A stretch of 37,007 nt of DNA, taken from JBBUEO01 sp038056915. GTDB lineage: Bacteria > Patescibacteriota > UBA1384 > UBA12157 > JAENIV01. This document shows positions 1 to 8,140 of this stretch, piece after piece (position 1 is the first letter of the stretch; every line of letters begins with the position of its first letter). The position numbers and the translations under genes were made by a program. Where the stretch lies: positions 1 through 37,007 of the forward strand of contig JBBUEO010000036.1 in NCBI GenBank assembly GCA_038056915.1. The letters run 5' to 3'. A model generated the notes under the pieces. The model did no database searches and had not been told where the DNA came from. It worked only from the letters and a program-made list of their open reading frames with translations.

Positions 1-1221
1 TTTAAAAAAATTTATTCCAAGGAAAATCATAAGTATTTTACTCTAATCGAACTTTTAGTCGTGATTAGCATTATTAGCCTTTTAGCCGGCCTTATTATTG
101 TTAATGTTAATTCTGCTCGTCTAAAAGCCCGTGACAGTCAAAGAAAAGGAGATTTGGACAAGGTCCAGCTGGCAGTTGAAGGGTGGTCAAGCAAAAATGG
201 CGGAAAATATCCAATAACTTTCACAGCCGGCGAAACTGAAGTATTTCTTAATAGTCTTGACAATCCCACTGATTGGGTGCCAAATCCAGCATTGCCATTA
301 CCGCCGTTCGTGCCGGATTATATCAGCGTTCTTCCAAAAGATCCTGGAAGTTCTTCGGGAAATCCTCAATACATATATTCATATGCTTCTGACGGTATAA
401 ATTACAAATTAGAAGTTGTAGTGATGGAAAGCGATCAAGGCAAAAAATGGGCTAGTGAAGATGGGGGAATAGATAATAACAAATATGAACTTTTTAGCGG
501 CGGGGGATTAAGTTGGGTTGGTCCCGCTAAAGCTCAAAGCAGGATAGCACTCCGATTCGATGGTATTGATGATTATGTCCAGATTAATGATTCTTCCTCA
601 TCAAATGTGAGTCGTATCACTATGGCTGCCTGGGTGTATGTTTATCCTTTTCCACAAGGAGATGTAGATCCTATGACATATTATCACATTTTAAACAAAC
701 TCGGCGACTCCTCGTCTTACACCCTCTCTTCCTATTCGATGGCTATCACCCATCGCGAACTCGGTGGTCAGGAATCGAATCAATTTGTTCCTTTTGTCAG
801 GTATGGTACCTATTCAGGTATTCAAAAAGCTTGCGATTGTCAGATTCCTGAAAATAAGTGGACCCACTTGGCTGCCACTTATGATGGTTCGCAATTACTA
901 ATTTATGTTAATGGTGTGTTAACTGCGAGTATGTCTCGTGCGGGAGCTGTAATTCCAACAACAGGCAATCTTTTGATCGGATCAAAAAATCCCCTTCGCC
1001 CCTCCCCACCCTATGAGACTAGCCTATTTTTTAATGGCAAAATAGATGATGTGAGAATCTATAATACAGCTTTGCCGCAAGTGGCTATTCAGCAGATTAT
1101 GCAGGATGCTGAAAATTATTTAGAAGTCCTCCATCTTAGATTTGATGAAGGAAGCGGCAGTTTTGTCCAAGATTCCAGTGGCAATAACAATAATGGCCAA
1201 ATCTTTGGCGCCCAGTGGTAA
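1..1221 (+). CDS. Type IV pilin-like protein with C-terminal LamG-like domain (5' end outside window)
   Basis: The frame is open from base 1, so the start lies just outside the window; by comparison with the next gene only a few codons are missing. The N-terminus carries a prepilin-type helix, FTLIELLVV, followed by a hydrophobic stretch and the pseudopilin region with NGGKYP and DYISVLPKDP motifs. From about residue 180 to 375 it resembles a concanavalin/LamG jelly roll (RFDGIDDYVQI, WTHLAATYDG, NGKIDDVRIYNTAL). It should be inserted in the membrane, cleaved by prepilin peptidase and displayed on a pilus or pseudopilus. Odd points: the residue before the usual cleavage site is Tyr (HKYFTLIEL) rather than Gly, and the last 30 residues look like the start of a second LamG unit that stops early. 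The first ~60 codons closely resemble those of the next gene, so the pair probably arose by tandem duplication. Confident on the pilin class; the ligand is unknown. Confidence 0.85.
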   Translation, partial: FKKIYSKENHKYFTLIELLVVISIISLLAGLIIVNVNSARLKARDSQRKGDLDKVQLAVEGWSSKNGGKYPITFTAGETEVFLNSLDNPTDWVPNPALPLPPFVPDYISVLPKDPGSSSGNPQYIYSYASDGINYKLEVVVMESDQGKKWASEDGGIDNNKYELFSGGGLSWVGPAKAQSRIALRFDGIDDYVQINDSSSSNVSRITMAAWVYVYPFPQGDVDPMTYYHILNKLGDSSSYTLSSYSMAITHRELGGQESNQFVPFVRYGTYSGIQKACDCQIPENKWTHLAATYDGSQLLIYVNGVLTASMSRAGAVIPTTGNLLIGSKNPLRPSPPYETSLFFNGKIDDVRIYNTALPQVAIQQIMQDAENYLEVLHLRFDEGSGSFVQDSSGNNNNGQIFGAQW

Positions 1222-1249
1222 AAAATATCTTTATTTCAAACTATCAACT

Positions 1250-2764
1250 ATGAACCTTAGAAAATTGTTTAAAAAAATTTATTCAAAGATAAATCATAAG
1301 GGTTTTACCTTAATCGAACTTTTGGTGGTAGTGTTCATTATTAGTCTTTTAGCCGGAATGATTCTTATATATGTTAATCTTGCCCGCCAAAAAGCCCGCG
1401 ATGGTCAAAGAAAAGCCGATTTGGATATGATCCAGGTAGCAATCGAAGCTTATGCTGGGAAGAATGGGGGAAAATATCCAGCTACAACCCCATCAGGACA
1501 ATTTGTAAATAGTTTTAATGATCCTGATAATTGGGTACCTGGGTTGATTCCAGATTACATCAGTGTTCTTCCTATAGACCCGACAAATACTCTCAATCCA
1601 AAATTTGTATATGAATATGCATCCGATGGGACAGACTATAAATTGAGCGCCAGCGCTATGGAAAGTTCTGAAGGTGAAAGCTGGGCAGGTGAAGACGGAA
1701 TAAATAATACCGCCTATGAGCTTTTTACTCCCGGGGCAATTGCTTGGGTCGCCAGTGCCGCAAACTGGTCCGCTTTGGGAAGCGGAATGGGCGGAGTAAG
1801 CGTTGATGTCAATGCTTTAACTTCCTATAACAACGAATTGATCGCCGGCGGCTATTTTACTACCGCAGGCGGGATAAATGCCAACAAAATTGCCAAATGG
1901 AACGGGTCCTCCTGGTCGGTTTTAGGCAGCGGAATGGGCGGCACAAGTCCTCGTGTCAATGCCCTTACCGTCTATTATAATGAGCTAATCGTTGGCGGGA
2001 AATTTACCACTGCTGGCGGAATGAATGCCAATAACATTGCTAAATGGAATGGTTCTGCCTGGTCTGCTTTGGGCAGCGGTACAGGTGGATTCGCCCCTGA
2101 TGTTCTTGCTCTGACCGTCTATAACAACGAATTAATTGCCGGAGGGGAATTCAATACTGCCGGCGGAGCAACTATTAACAGAATTGCTAAATGGAACGGG
2201 ACTTCTTGGTCTGCTTTGGGAACAGGAATAAACAATATTGTCCGCGCCTTGACTATCTATAACGGTGATTTAATCGCTGCGGGAGATTTTACCTCGGCTG
2301 GTGGAGTTACTGTCGGATATATTGCCAAATGGAACGGTTCTGCCTGGTCTGCTCTGGGAAGCGGATTAGACGGTTTTGTTTATTCGCTGGCCGTCTATAA
2401 CGGGGAATTAATTGTTGGCGGGGATTTTTGGACTGCTGGTGGAGAAGACGTTATGGATATTGCCAAATGGAACGGTTCTGCATGGTCTGCTTTAGGAAAC
2501 GGGATAGATGGTAACGTTAATTCCTTAACCGCTTACAACGGAGGATTAATTGCTGGCGGATATTTCCTTACTGTTGGGGGAGAAAGTGCCAGTAAAATTG
2601 CCAAATGGAACGGGACAGCTTGGTCTGCTTTAGGCAGTGGAATCAGTGGAACTAATGCAAGTGTAAATGCCTTAACTGTTTATGATAACGCATTAATTGC
2701 TGGCGGATATTTCACTACTGCCGGCGAAGTTTCTGCCAGTAATATCGCCAGATGGGATGATTAA
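1250..2764 (+). CDS. Type IV pilin-like protein with a seven-repeat beta-propeller-like domain
   Basis: 504 residues from the ATG at 1250, chosen because an upstream ATG at 1142 would overlap the previous gene and because the N-terminus from 1250 matches the previous gene. Residues 1-20 form a basic leader ending NHKG, then the prepilin helix FTLIELLVVVFIISLLAG. A pilin middle region (NGGKYPATTP, DYISVLPIDP) follows. From about residue 173 to the end there are seven consecutive repeats of 45-50 residues, each of the form (A/S)WSALGSG...NALTVYNNELIAGG-F-TAGG...IAKWNG. Seven such units suggest a closed seven-bladed propeller. That is inferred from the repeat count and the regular LIxGGxF strands; I cannot model it. 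No clear Shine-Dalgarno sequence is visible. Likely a surface adhesin or tip subunit on a pilus-like fibre. Confidence 0.88.
   Translation: MNLRKLFKKIYSKINHKGFTLIELLVVVFIISLLAGMILIYVNLARQKARDGQRKADLDMIQVAIEAYAGKNGGKYPATTPSGQFVNSFNDPDNWVPGLIPDYISVLPIDPTNTLNPKFVYEYASDGTDYKLSASAMESSEGESWAGEDGINNTAYELFTPGAIAWVASAANWSALGSGMGGVSVDVNALTSYNNELIAGGYFTTAGGINANKIAKWNGSSWSVLGSGMGGTSPRVNALTVYYNELIVGGKFTTAGGMNANNIAKWNGSAWSALGSGTGGFAPDVLALTVYNNELIAGGEFNTAGGATINRIAKWNGTSWSALGTGINNIVRALTIYNGDLIAAGDFTSAGGVTVGYIAKWNGSAWSALGSGLDGFVYSLAVYNGELIVGGDFWTAGGEDVMDIAKWNGSAWSALGNGIDGNVNSLTAYNGGLIAGGYFLTVGGESASKIAKWNGTAWSALGSGISGTNASVNALTVYDNALIAGGYFTTAGEVSASNIARWDD
1770..2761 (+). repeat. Seven tandem 135-150 bp coding repeats (propeller blades)
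   Basis: Seven in-frame repeats within the pilin gene, each ending in a segment coding for IAKWNG and beginning with a segment coding for WSALG. Third positions vary between copies, so these are diverged copies and not a fresh expansion. Confidence 0.8.
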
Positions 2765-2789
2765 TATTAAGATATTTTAAGGAGAAAAA

Positions 2790-3338
2790 TTGTTACCGAT
2801 ATCAAATAAGCGAGGCAAATCGAAGGGGCCTGTCTCGAAATTATTTTCGAGAGCTACGCTCGATGAAAATATGAGAGGCTTTACTTTGATCGAGGTCCTA
2901 TTGGCGGCGATGATTTTGGTCGTTGCCATTGGCGCCGGGGTAGCGGTGGAAAAAGGCAGTATCAAATCCGGCGTCCTGACCCGTCATCGAACTCAAGCGG
3001 TTGGTTTGGCTCAAGAAGGTCAAAATTTAGTCCGCTCGATAAGGGATTCGAGCATTCTTAGTTCAGATCCAAATATCTGGGTTAACTTAGGCGGTGACAA
3101 TCCATCAAGTCCGTCATATAAACTTCAAGAAGATATTATTAATCATAAATGGTCGCTGGTTGACGGTAATGAGCAAATTACCTTTCCTGCAAATGATATG
3201 GTCTTCACTAGAGATATAATTGTAGCAAGAATCCCACCGCCCGAGAATCTTACTCGGAAAATCACTGTCAAAATTGGCTGGACTGATTATGGTAAAATCC
3301 AAACTTTAGAACAAGTCTCATATTTGACTAATCCATAA
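2790..3338 (+). CDS. Minor pilin, PilV/GspI-like
   Basis: 182 residues from a TTG start at 2790. TTG is preferred because AAGGAG lies at 2779-2784, five bases upstream. An ATG at 2871 would leave almost no leader (MRGFTLIEVL). The prepilin site is RG/FTLIEVLLAAMILVVAIG, typical of PilV or GspI minor pilins, followed by a soluble domain of ordinary pseudopilin size. It follows the propeller pilin by 25 bases and precedes the next pilin by 8, so the four pilin genes look like one operon. The leader-coding part contains a perfect 8-bp palindrome (2833-2852) of the kind seen elsewhere in this window between genes, so part of the leader peptide may come from a repeat insertion. Confidence 0.8.
   Translation: MLPISNKRGKSKGPVSKLFSRATLDENMRGFTLIEVLLAAMILVVAIGAGVAVEKGSIKSGVLTRHRTQAVGLAQEGQNLVRSIRDSSILSSDPNIWVNLGGDNPSSPSYKLQEDIINHKWSLVDGNEQITFPANDMVFTRDIIVARIPPPENLTRKITVKIGWTDYGKIQTLEQVSYLTNP
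2833..2852. repeat. 8-bp inverted repeat inside a pilin leader sequence
   Basis: TCTCGAAA and TTTCGAGA flank a 4-base spacer. It lies in the coding sequence of the prepilin leader, where residue identity is little constrained. Confidence 0.6.
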
Positions 3339-3346
3339 GAAATTAA

Positions 3347-3916
3347 ATGAAAAAAATAAATATATTTAAACCGGCTTTTAGTTTGATCGAAGCCGTTTTG
3401 GTGGTGGCGATTATTTTAGTTTTAACATTGCTTTCAATCGCCGGCTTAAGTTATTCTTCTCGGCTAAAGCAGGTGAAAAACACCGCTGAAAATTTACGGA
3501 ATGTTATCATTGAAGCTCGCTCTCTTGCTTTGGCAAGTTCAGAAAATGTTTATGATTTAGATAAAATCCAAATTCGGATATTTCCTGGTCAGAGCGATCC
3601 GACAAAAACAATTGAAATTTACCAGATTAAAATTGATGGCACGGCCGAAAGGATTGAAAAAACTATCGAAATTCCTTCAAATATTACCATTGAACCAGCG
3701 GCTGTAAGCAATTTAAAATTCGATTCAGTCGGAAATTATTATTATTTTAGTTTTTTGGGGCGCAATTTACCTTCCTCCAGTCCTAATCAGATTGGCCAAG
3801 TGACTGATTACAGTGATCCAAGTTTGCCGATTACAATTAATGTCAATTTTCGCACAACTACCTGGCAAGCGGAGGTGGATCTTTATACCGGCAATGTTGA
3901 AATCAATAAATTGTAA
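3347..3916 (+). CDS. Pseudopilin, GspH/FimT-like
   Basis: 189 residues. The N-terminus KPAFSLIEAVLVVAIILVL is a prepilin-type leader and transmembrane helix with Ala instead of Gly at the cleavage position. It is followed by an alpha-helical spine (RLKQVKNTAENLRNVIIEAR) and a beta-rich C-terminal domain, the arrangement of GspH/FimT minor pseudopilins. It starts 8 bases after the previous pilin and ends the pilin cluster. It would be assembled in the inner membrane with the other pilins; the assembly ATPase and platform protein are not in this window. No strong ribosome binding site is visible. Confidence 0.78.
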   Translation: MKKINIFKPAFSLIEAVLVVAIILVLTLLSIAGLSYSSRLKQVKNTAENLRNVIIEARSLALASSENVYDLDKIQIRIFPGQSDPTKTIEIYQIKIDGTAERIEKTIEIPSNITIEPAAVSNLKFDSVGNYYYFSFLGRNLPSSSPNQIGQVTDYSDPSLPITINVNFRTTTWQAEVDLYTGNVEINKL

Positions 3917-3933
3917 GGAAGAATCTTTTAATC

Positions 3934-3954
3934 TCTAAATTTTTTTGCTACACT
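3934..3954 (+). promoter_or_regulatory. Possible extended -10 promoter of rnhA
   Basis: TGCTACACT places a TACACT -10 at 3949-3954 with a TG one base upstream. The predicted transcription start, about 7 bases on, is the A of the ATG at 3961, which would make the mRNA leaderless. No convincing -35 is present, so confidence is low. Confidence 0.35.
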
Positions 3955-3960
3955 AATCAT

Positions 3961-3999
3961 ATGGCAGTCATCAAAATTTATACTGACGGAGGCGCTCGA
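3961..3999 (+). CDS. rnhA: Ribonuclease HI, N-terminal fragment cut by an assembly gap
   Basis: Thirteen codons, MAVIKIYTDGGAR, run into the N gap. IYTDGGAR is the signature start of RNase HI: the Asp is the first of the catalytic carboxylates, and in intact proteins the motif continues GNPGP. RNase HI cleaves the RNA strand of RNA-DNA hybrids. A normal protein needs about 140 residues (over 400 bases), more than the 100 N present, so the gap length is a placeholder and DNA is missing here. Identification rests on a short but distinctive motif. Confidence 0.7.
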
Positions 4000-4099
4000 N
4001 NNNNNNNNNNNNNNNNNNNNNNNNNNNNNNNNNNNNNNNNNNNNNNNNNNNNNNNNNNNNNNNNNNNNNNNNNNNNNNNNNNNNNNNNNNNNNNNNNNN
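4000..4099. other. Assembly gap of 100 N
   Basis: Exactly 100 unknown bases, a conventional size for gaps of unknown length. It removes the rest of rnhA and whatever separates it from ileS. Confidence 0.97.
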
Positions 4100-6955
4100 A
4101 TGTTCGACCCGATTGATCCTAAAGAAAATTTAGATCACAAAGAGCAAGAAATTTTGAAATTTTGGCAAAAGAATCAGACTTTTAAGAAATTAGTCAAGAA
4201 AAATCAAGGCAAGCAAAAATGGTCTTTTCTTGATGGTCCAATTACCGCCAATAACCCGATGGGCGTCCATCATGCTTGGGGAAGAACTTATAAAGACCTT
4301 TTCCAGCGCTTTAAAGCAATGCAGGGTTATGATGAGCGTTTCCAAAACGGTTTCGATTGTCAAGGCTTGTGGGTGGAAGTGGAAGTGGAGAAAGAATTAG
4401 GATTCAAAAGCAAAAAAGACATCGAAAATTACGGCATTGAAAAGTTTGTCGAAAAATGCAAAGAGCGGGTTAGAAAATATTCTAAAATCCAAACCCAGCA
4501 GTCAATCCGTTTAGGCCAATGGATGGATTGGGAAAACTCCTATTATACGATGTCCGAGGAAAATAATTACGCTATTTGGCATTTTTTAAAAAAATGCCAC
4601 CAGCAAAAAATTCTTTATAAAGGACGCGATAGCGTTCCTTGGTGTCCTCGCTGCAGTACCTCGATTTCTCAACACGAAATTTTAACCGAAGAATATCAAG
4701 AGACCACTCATGAAGCAATTTTTTTGAAACTGCCAATTATTAATCCAGAATATAAAGAGACTTCCTTTTTAGTCTGGACAACCACTCCCTGGACAATTCC
4801 CGCTAATGTCGCTTTGGCTCTTAATCCGCAATTTAAATATGCTATTTTTCAAAATGATCAAGAAAAACTTATTTTACTTACTAATATGGGCAGAATTTTG
4901 GATAAAAGTTTTAAATTAAAAAAAGAAATTTCAGGAAAAGAGTTGATCGGCTTAAAATATCAGGGACCTTTTGACAATTTAGAAAGAGTTAAAAATGCCA
5001 GAACTGAAAATCCAGCGACTTTTCATCAAGTTGTGGCGGCGAAAGAATTAGTTAATCCTGACGAAGGAACGGGGATTGTTCACATTGCTCCCGGCGCCGG
5101 CACTGAAGATTTTCAACTGGCAAAAACCGAGAAAATATCGGTCATCGAAGTTATCAATGAAGAAGCATATTACATAGATGGTTTGGGAGAATTTTCCGGC
5201 AAAAACGCTAAACAAGACCCTCAAATTATTATCGATTATTTAAAAAATTATCAAGCCGGTCAGTTTTTCTATAAAACCGAAAATTATCGCCACCGCTATC
5301 CTCGCTGCTGGCGCTGTCAGAGAGAATTAGTCTGGCGGGTGGTTGACGAGTGGTATATTTCAATGGAGAAACTTCGCCAGCCGATGATGGAAGTAGCCAA
5401 AAAAATTAACTGGCTGCCCAGTTTCGGTCTCGAAAGAGAGCTCGATTGGCTAAAAAATATGCAGGATTGGTTGATTTCCAAAAAACGCTATTGGGGATTG
5501 GCCCTGCCGATTTGGGAATGCGATTGCGGTAATTTTGAAGTCATTGGCTCAAAAGAAGAATTAAAAGAAAAAGCAGTTTCCGGCTGGCGAGAATTTGTCG
5601 ATCATTCCCCACATCGTCCGTGGATAGATAAGGTTAAAATTAAATGCTCAAAATGCGGTCAGGTCGCATCGCGCATCAAAGATGTCGGCAATCCCTGGCT
5701 TGATGCCGGTATCGTGCCATATTCTACTTTAAAATATTTTATAGATAAATCTTATTGGCAAAAATGGTTTCCGGCAGACTTTATCACCGAATCTTTCCCG
5801 GGCCAGTTTAAAAATTGGTTTTATTCATTAATTGCCATGAGCACAGTTTTAGAAAATTCCCCTCCATTTATGACAGTTTTAGGTTTTGCCTCGGTTAGAG
5901 ACGATAAGGGTGAAGAGATGCATAAGTCTAAAGGCAATGCTATTTGGTTTGATAAAGCCGCCGAAATTATGGGTGCAGATTGTATGCGCTGGTTGTTTTT
6001 AACTGCCAACCCATATGAAAATCTTAATTTTGGCTTTCAGAAAGCCGATGAAGTTCGCCGGCGGTTGATAGTAATTTTGAAAAATGTCTATTCTTTTTTT
6101 GCAACTTACTCAAAAATTGATGGCTGGAAGACGGAAGAGATTGAATCAAAGGATATATTAGATCAATGGATAAAAGCTAAACTTTATAAAATAATTATTG
6201 AATCAACTTTGGCTTTGGATAATTTTTTGCCGAATCAGGCCTCAACCCAAATTGAATTATTTATTATTGATGATTTGTCAACTTGGTATCTTCGCCGTTC
6301 CCGAAAAAGACGAGACAGCCAATTTTATTCGACTATTTATCAAGTTTTAAAGACAATAAGTCAAATTTTAGCTCCTTTTATGCCTTTTATTGCCGAAGAA
6401 ATTTATCAAAATCTTAAAAACAACCAAGACCCTGAATCAGTCCATCTTTGCTCCTGGCCTAAAGCCACAGCTTTTAATAAAGATATTATTGATAAGATGC
6501 AGCAAACTAAAGATTTAGCTGAAAAAGGTTTAGCCCTCCGCGCTGCCGAAGGAATTCGTCTGAGACAGCCGTTGGCCAAATTTATTATTGCTCGAGATTT
6601 ACCAAATAATTTTCAGGAAATATTAAAAGCCGAATTAAATGTATTAGCAATTGAAAAAGGTAGTAAAATTAGACTTGATACCAAAATTACCCCGGAGCTT
6701 AAAGCTCAAGGAAACTTAAGAGATCTAATTCGACTGATTCAAGATTTACGAAAAATTGCCAATTTGAGCCCTAACCAAAAAGTAGAACTTTATTGGCAAG
6801 CAGACCCAAATTTAAAAGGGATATTCGAAAAATTTAAAGAAAATATTGAGCAACTCACTTGTACCGTATTAATTTCCCAAAAAGATACCCCAATGGACAT
6901 TGAAAAAAGTTTTAATCTTGGCGATCAAAAGATTTGGCTGGGAATAAAAAAATGA
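4100..6955 (+). CDS. ileS: Isoleucyl-tRNA synthetase
   Basis: 951 residues; class I aminoacyl-tRNA synthetase that charges tRNA-Ile in the cytoplasm. Visible features: the N-terminus (MFDPIDPKENLDHKEQEILK) matches the usual IleRS start, then the nucleotide-binding region DGPITANNPMGVHHAWGR (residues 45-62), the editing-domain motifs WTTTPWTIPANVALALNP and IVHIAPGAGTEDF, two CxxC pairs (PWCPRCS, PRCWRCQ), a third knuckle (KCSKCG) and the KMSKS region at about 605-613, which reads EMHKSKGNAI. The ATG is the first base after the gap; residue matching makes it a credible start, but upstream sequence is missing. Both signature motifs deviate: HIGH is replaced by GVHH and KMSKS by MHKSK. Editing and anticodon-binding domains favour IleRS over ValRS or LeuRS. 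The stop codon overlaps the rodA start (ATGA). Confidence 0.9.
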   Translation: MFDPIDPKENLDHKEQEILKFWQKNQTFKKLVKKNQGKQKWSFLDGPITANNPMGVHHAWGRTYKDLFQRFKAMQGYDERFQNGFDCQGLWVEVEVEKELGFKSKKDIENYGIEKFVEKCKERVRKYSKIQTQQSIRLGQWMDWENSYYTMSEENNYAIWHFLKKCHQQKILYKGRDSVPWCPRCSTSISQHEILTEEYQETTHEAIFLKLPIINPEYKETSFLVWTTTPWTIPANVALALNPQFKYAIFQNDQEKLILLTNMGRILDKSFKLKKEISGKELIGLKYQGPFDNLERVKNARTENPATFHQVVAAKELVNPDEGTGIVHIAPGAGTEDFQLAKTEKISVIEVINEEAYYIDGLGEFSGKNAKQDPQIIIDYLKNYQAGQFFYKTENYRHRYPRCWRCQRELVWRVVDEWYISMEKLRQPMMEVAKKINWLPSFGLERELDWLKNMQDWLISKKRYWGLALPIWECDCGNFEVIGSKEELKEKAVSGWREFVDHSPHRPWIDKVKIKCSKCGQVASRIKDVGNPWLDAGIVPYSTLKYFIDKSYWQKWFPADFITESFPGQFKNWFYSLIAMSTVLENSPPFMTVLGFASVRDDKGEEMHKSKGNAIWFDKAAEIMGADCMRWLFLTANPYENLNFGFQKADEVRRRLIVILKNVYSFFATYSKIDGWKTEEIESKDILDQWIKAKLYKIIIESTLALDNFLPNQASTQIELFIIDDLSTWYLRRSRKRRDSQFYSTIYQVLKTISQILAPFMPFIAEEIYQNLKNNQDPESVHLCSWPKATAFNKDIIDKMQQTKDLAEKGLALRAAEGIRLRQPLAKFIIARDLPNNFQEILKAELNVLAIEKGSKIRLDTKITPELKAQGNLRDLIRLIQDLRKIANLSPNQKVELYWQADPNLKGIFEKFKENIEQLTCTVLISQKDTPMDIEKSFNLGDQKIWLGIKK

Positions 6956-8043
6956 AACTGCCAAAATTTCGCCTACCATGGGGGATTGATTGGACTCTCT
7001 ACATAATTCCTACGATTCTGTCTTTCTTCGGCATAGTGATGATTTTTTCCATTTCATATTCGACTAATCCTGTATTAATGATCTCCCAAATAATCTTCGT
7101 AGTTTTAGGGCTTGCCTTAGCGGTTTTTTTAACTTTCTTAGATTACCGAAATTTAAAAGGGATTTCGTTCTTTTTATATCTAATTGTTGTTTTTTTGTTA
7201 ATTTTGGTTTTTATCATTGGCAGCCGTCGTTTCGGTTCGGTTCGCTGGCTTGATTTTGGTATTTTCCAGCTTCAGCCGTCTGAAATAGGCAAGTTAGTGA
7301 TTTTACTTTTTTTAGCTCGAGTTTTTACTGAAAGAGAAGAAAAAACTCCTAAAGATATTTTACTAATAATTTTTTTAGTTGGTTTGCCGATAGTTTTAGT
7401 TTTATTGCAGCCGGATTTTGGCACGGCGATGGTAATTTTAGCCGAAATGATAATTTTATTATTCTTATCAAATATTAAAAAATATATATTACTTGCAATT
7501 TTAACCGCCATAATTTTATCAATTCCGATTGGCTGGCATTTTTTAAAGCCTTATCAAAAACAGCGTTTGGAAACTTTTATTAATCCATCCCAAGATCCTT
7601 ATGGCACGGGTTATAATGTTACTCAGGCAAAAATTACCGTCGGTTCCGGCGGCTTATGGGGACAGGGGATAGGTCAAGGAACACAAATTCAATTGCGTTT
7701 TTTACCAGTAGCTCATAGCGACTTTATTTTTGCCTCCACCGCCGAAGCCGTTGGTTTTATTGGTTCGTCAATTATGATTTTGCTAATGTTTTTTCTAATC
7801 TTCAGAATTATTAATGTCAGTCGTTTAGCTAAAGATTCTTTTGGATTCACTTTTGCTTTAAGCTGGGGATTAATTCTTTTATTTCAAATTTTTGTCAATA
7901 TAGGCATGAATTTGGGGATAATGCCGGTTACCGGCATCCCCTTACCCTTTGTTTCCTCTGGCGGGTCTTCAATGCTTACCAACATGGCGGCTATCGGCAT
8001 TTTACAAAGTATTTATCTTAGACATCGAAAGATTAGTTTTTAG
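6952..8043 (+). CDS. rodA: SEDS-family peptidoglycan polymerase, RodA-like
   Basis: 363 residues from the ATG at 6952, which overlaps the ileS stop as ATGA; an in-frame TTG at 6934 lies inside ileS and is less likely. It is a polytopic membrane protein with about ten hydrophobic segments. SEDS motifs are clear: RRFGSVRWLDFGIFQLQPSE, LLQPDFGTA, a large extracellular loop with NPSQDPYGTGYNVTQAKITVG and GGLWGQGIGQG, LPVAHSDFIFASTAEAVGF, and MPVTGIPLPFVSSGGSSML. The QPDFGTA and DPYGTGYN segments favour RodA over FtsW. It polymerises glycan strands from lipid II, normally with a class B penicillin-binding protein, which is not in this window. The family assignment is firm; the RodA/FtsW distinction slightly less so. 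Confidence 0.9.
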   Translation: MKLPKFRLPWGIDWTLYIIPTILSFFGIVMIFSISYSTNPVLMISQIIFVVLGLALAVFLTFLDYRNLKGISFFLYLIVVFLLILVFIIGSRRFGSVRWLDFGIFQLQPSEIGKLVILLFLARVFTEREEKTPKDILLIIFLVGLPIVLVLLQPDFGTAMVILAEMIILLFLSNIKKYILLAILTAIILSIPIGWHFLKPYQKQRLETFINPSQDPYGTGYNVTQAKITVGSGGLWGQGIGQGTQIQLRFLPVAHSDFIFASTAEAVGFIGSSIMILLMFFLIFRIINVSRLAKDSFGFTFALSWGLILLFQIFVNIGMNLGIMPVTGIPLPFVSSGGSSMLTNMAAIGILQSIYLRHRKISF

Positions 8044-8064
8044 TTATAAAATGAGTGCAAAAAT

Positions 8065-8093
8065 TTGACATTGTGGTATTATATATGTATAAT
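8065..8093 (+). promoter_or_regulatory. Consensus sigma-70 promoter of the rplU-secE-nusG-rplK operon
   Basis: TTGACA at 8065-8070, a 17-base spacer, then TATAAT at 8088-8093: a perfect match in both boxes and spacing. Transcription should start near 8100, giving a leader of about 40 bases. Confidence 0.9.
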
Positions 8094-8102
8094 TAAGACA
8101 GT

Positions 8103-8120
8103 AAATCCCCTCGGGGATTT
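8103..8120 (+). promoter_or_regulatory. Hairpin in the rplU leader
   Basis: AAATCCC and GGGATTT pair around a CTCG loop, followed by a short T run. It sits within the first bases of the transcript. It could be a weak attenuator, a stability hairpin or a ribosomal protein binding site; the sequence does not decide. Confidence 0.5.
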
Positions 8121-8140
8121 TTAAAGAAGAGGATATATCT

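Noticed and set aside
1142..1249. ATG at 1142 as the start of the propeller pilin
   Set aside because: It overlaps the end of the previous gene in another frame and would put 50 residues before the prepilin site, whereas the start at 1250 matches the sister gene.
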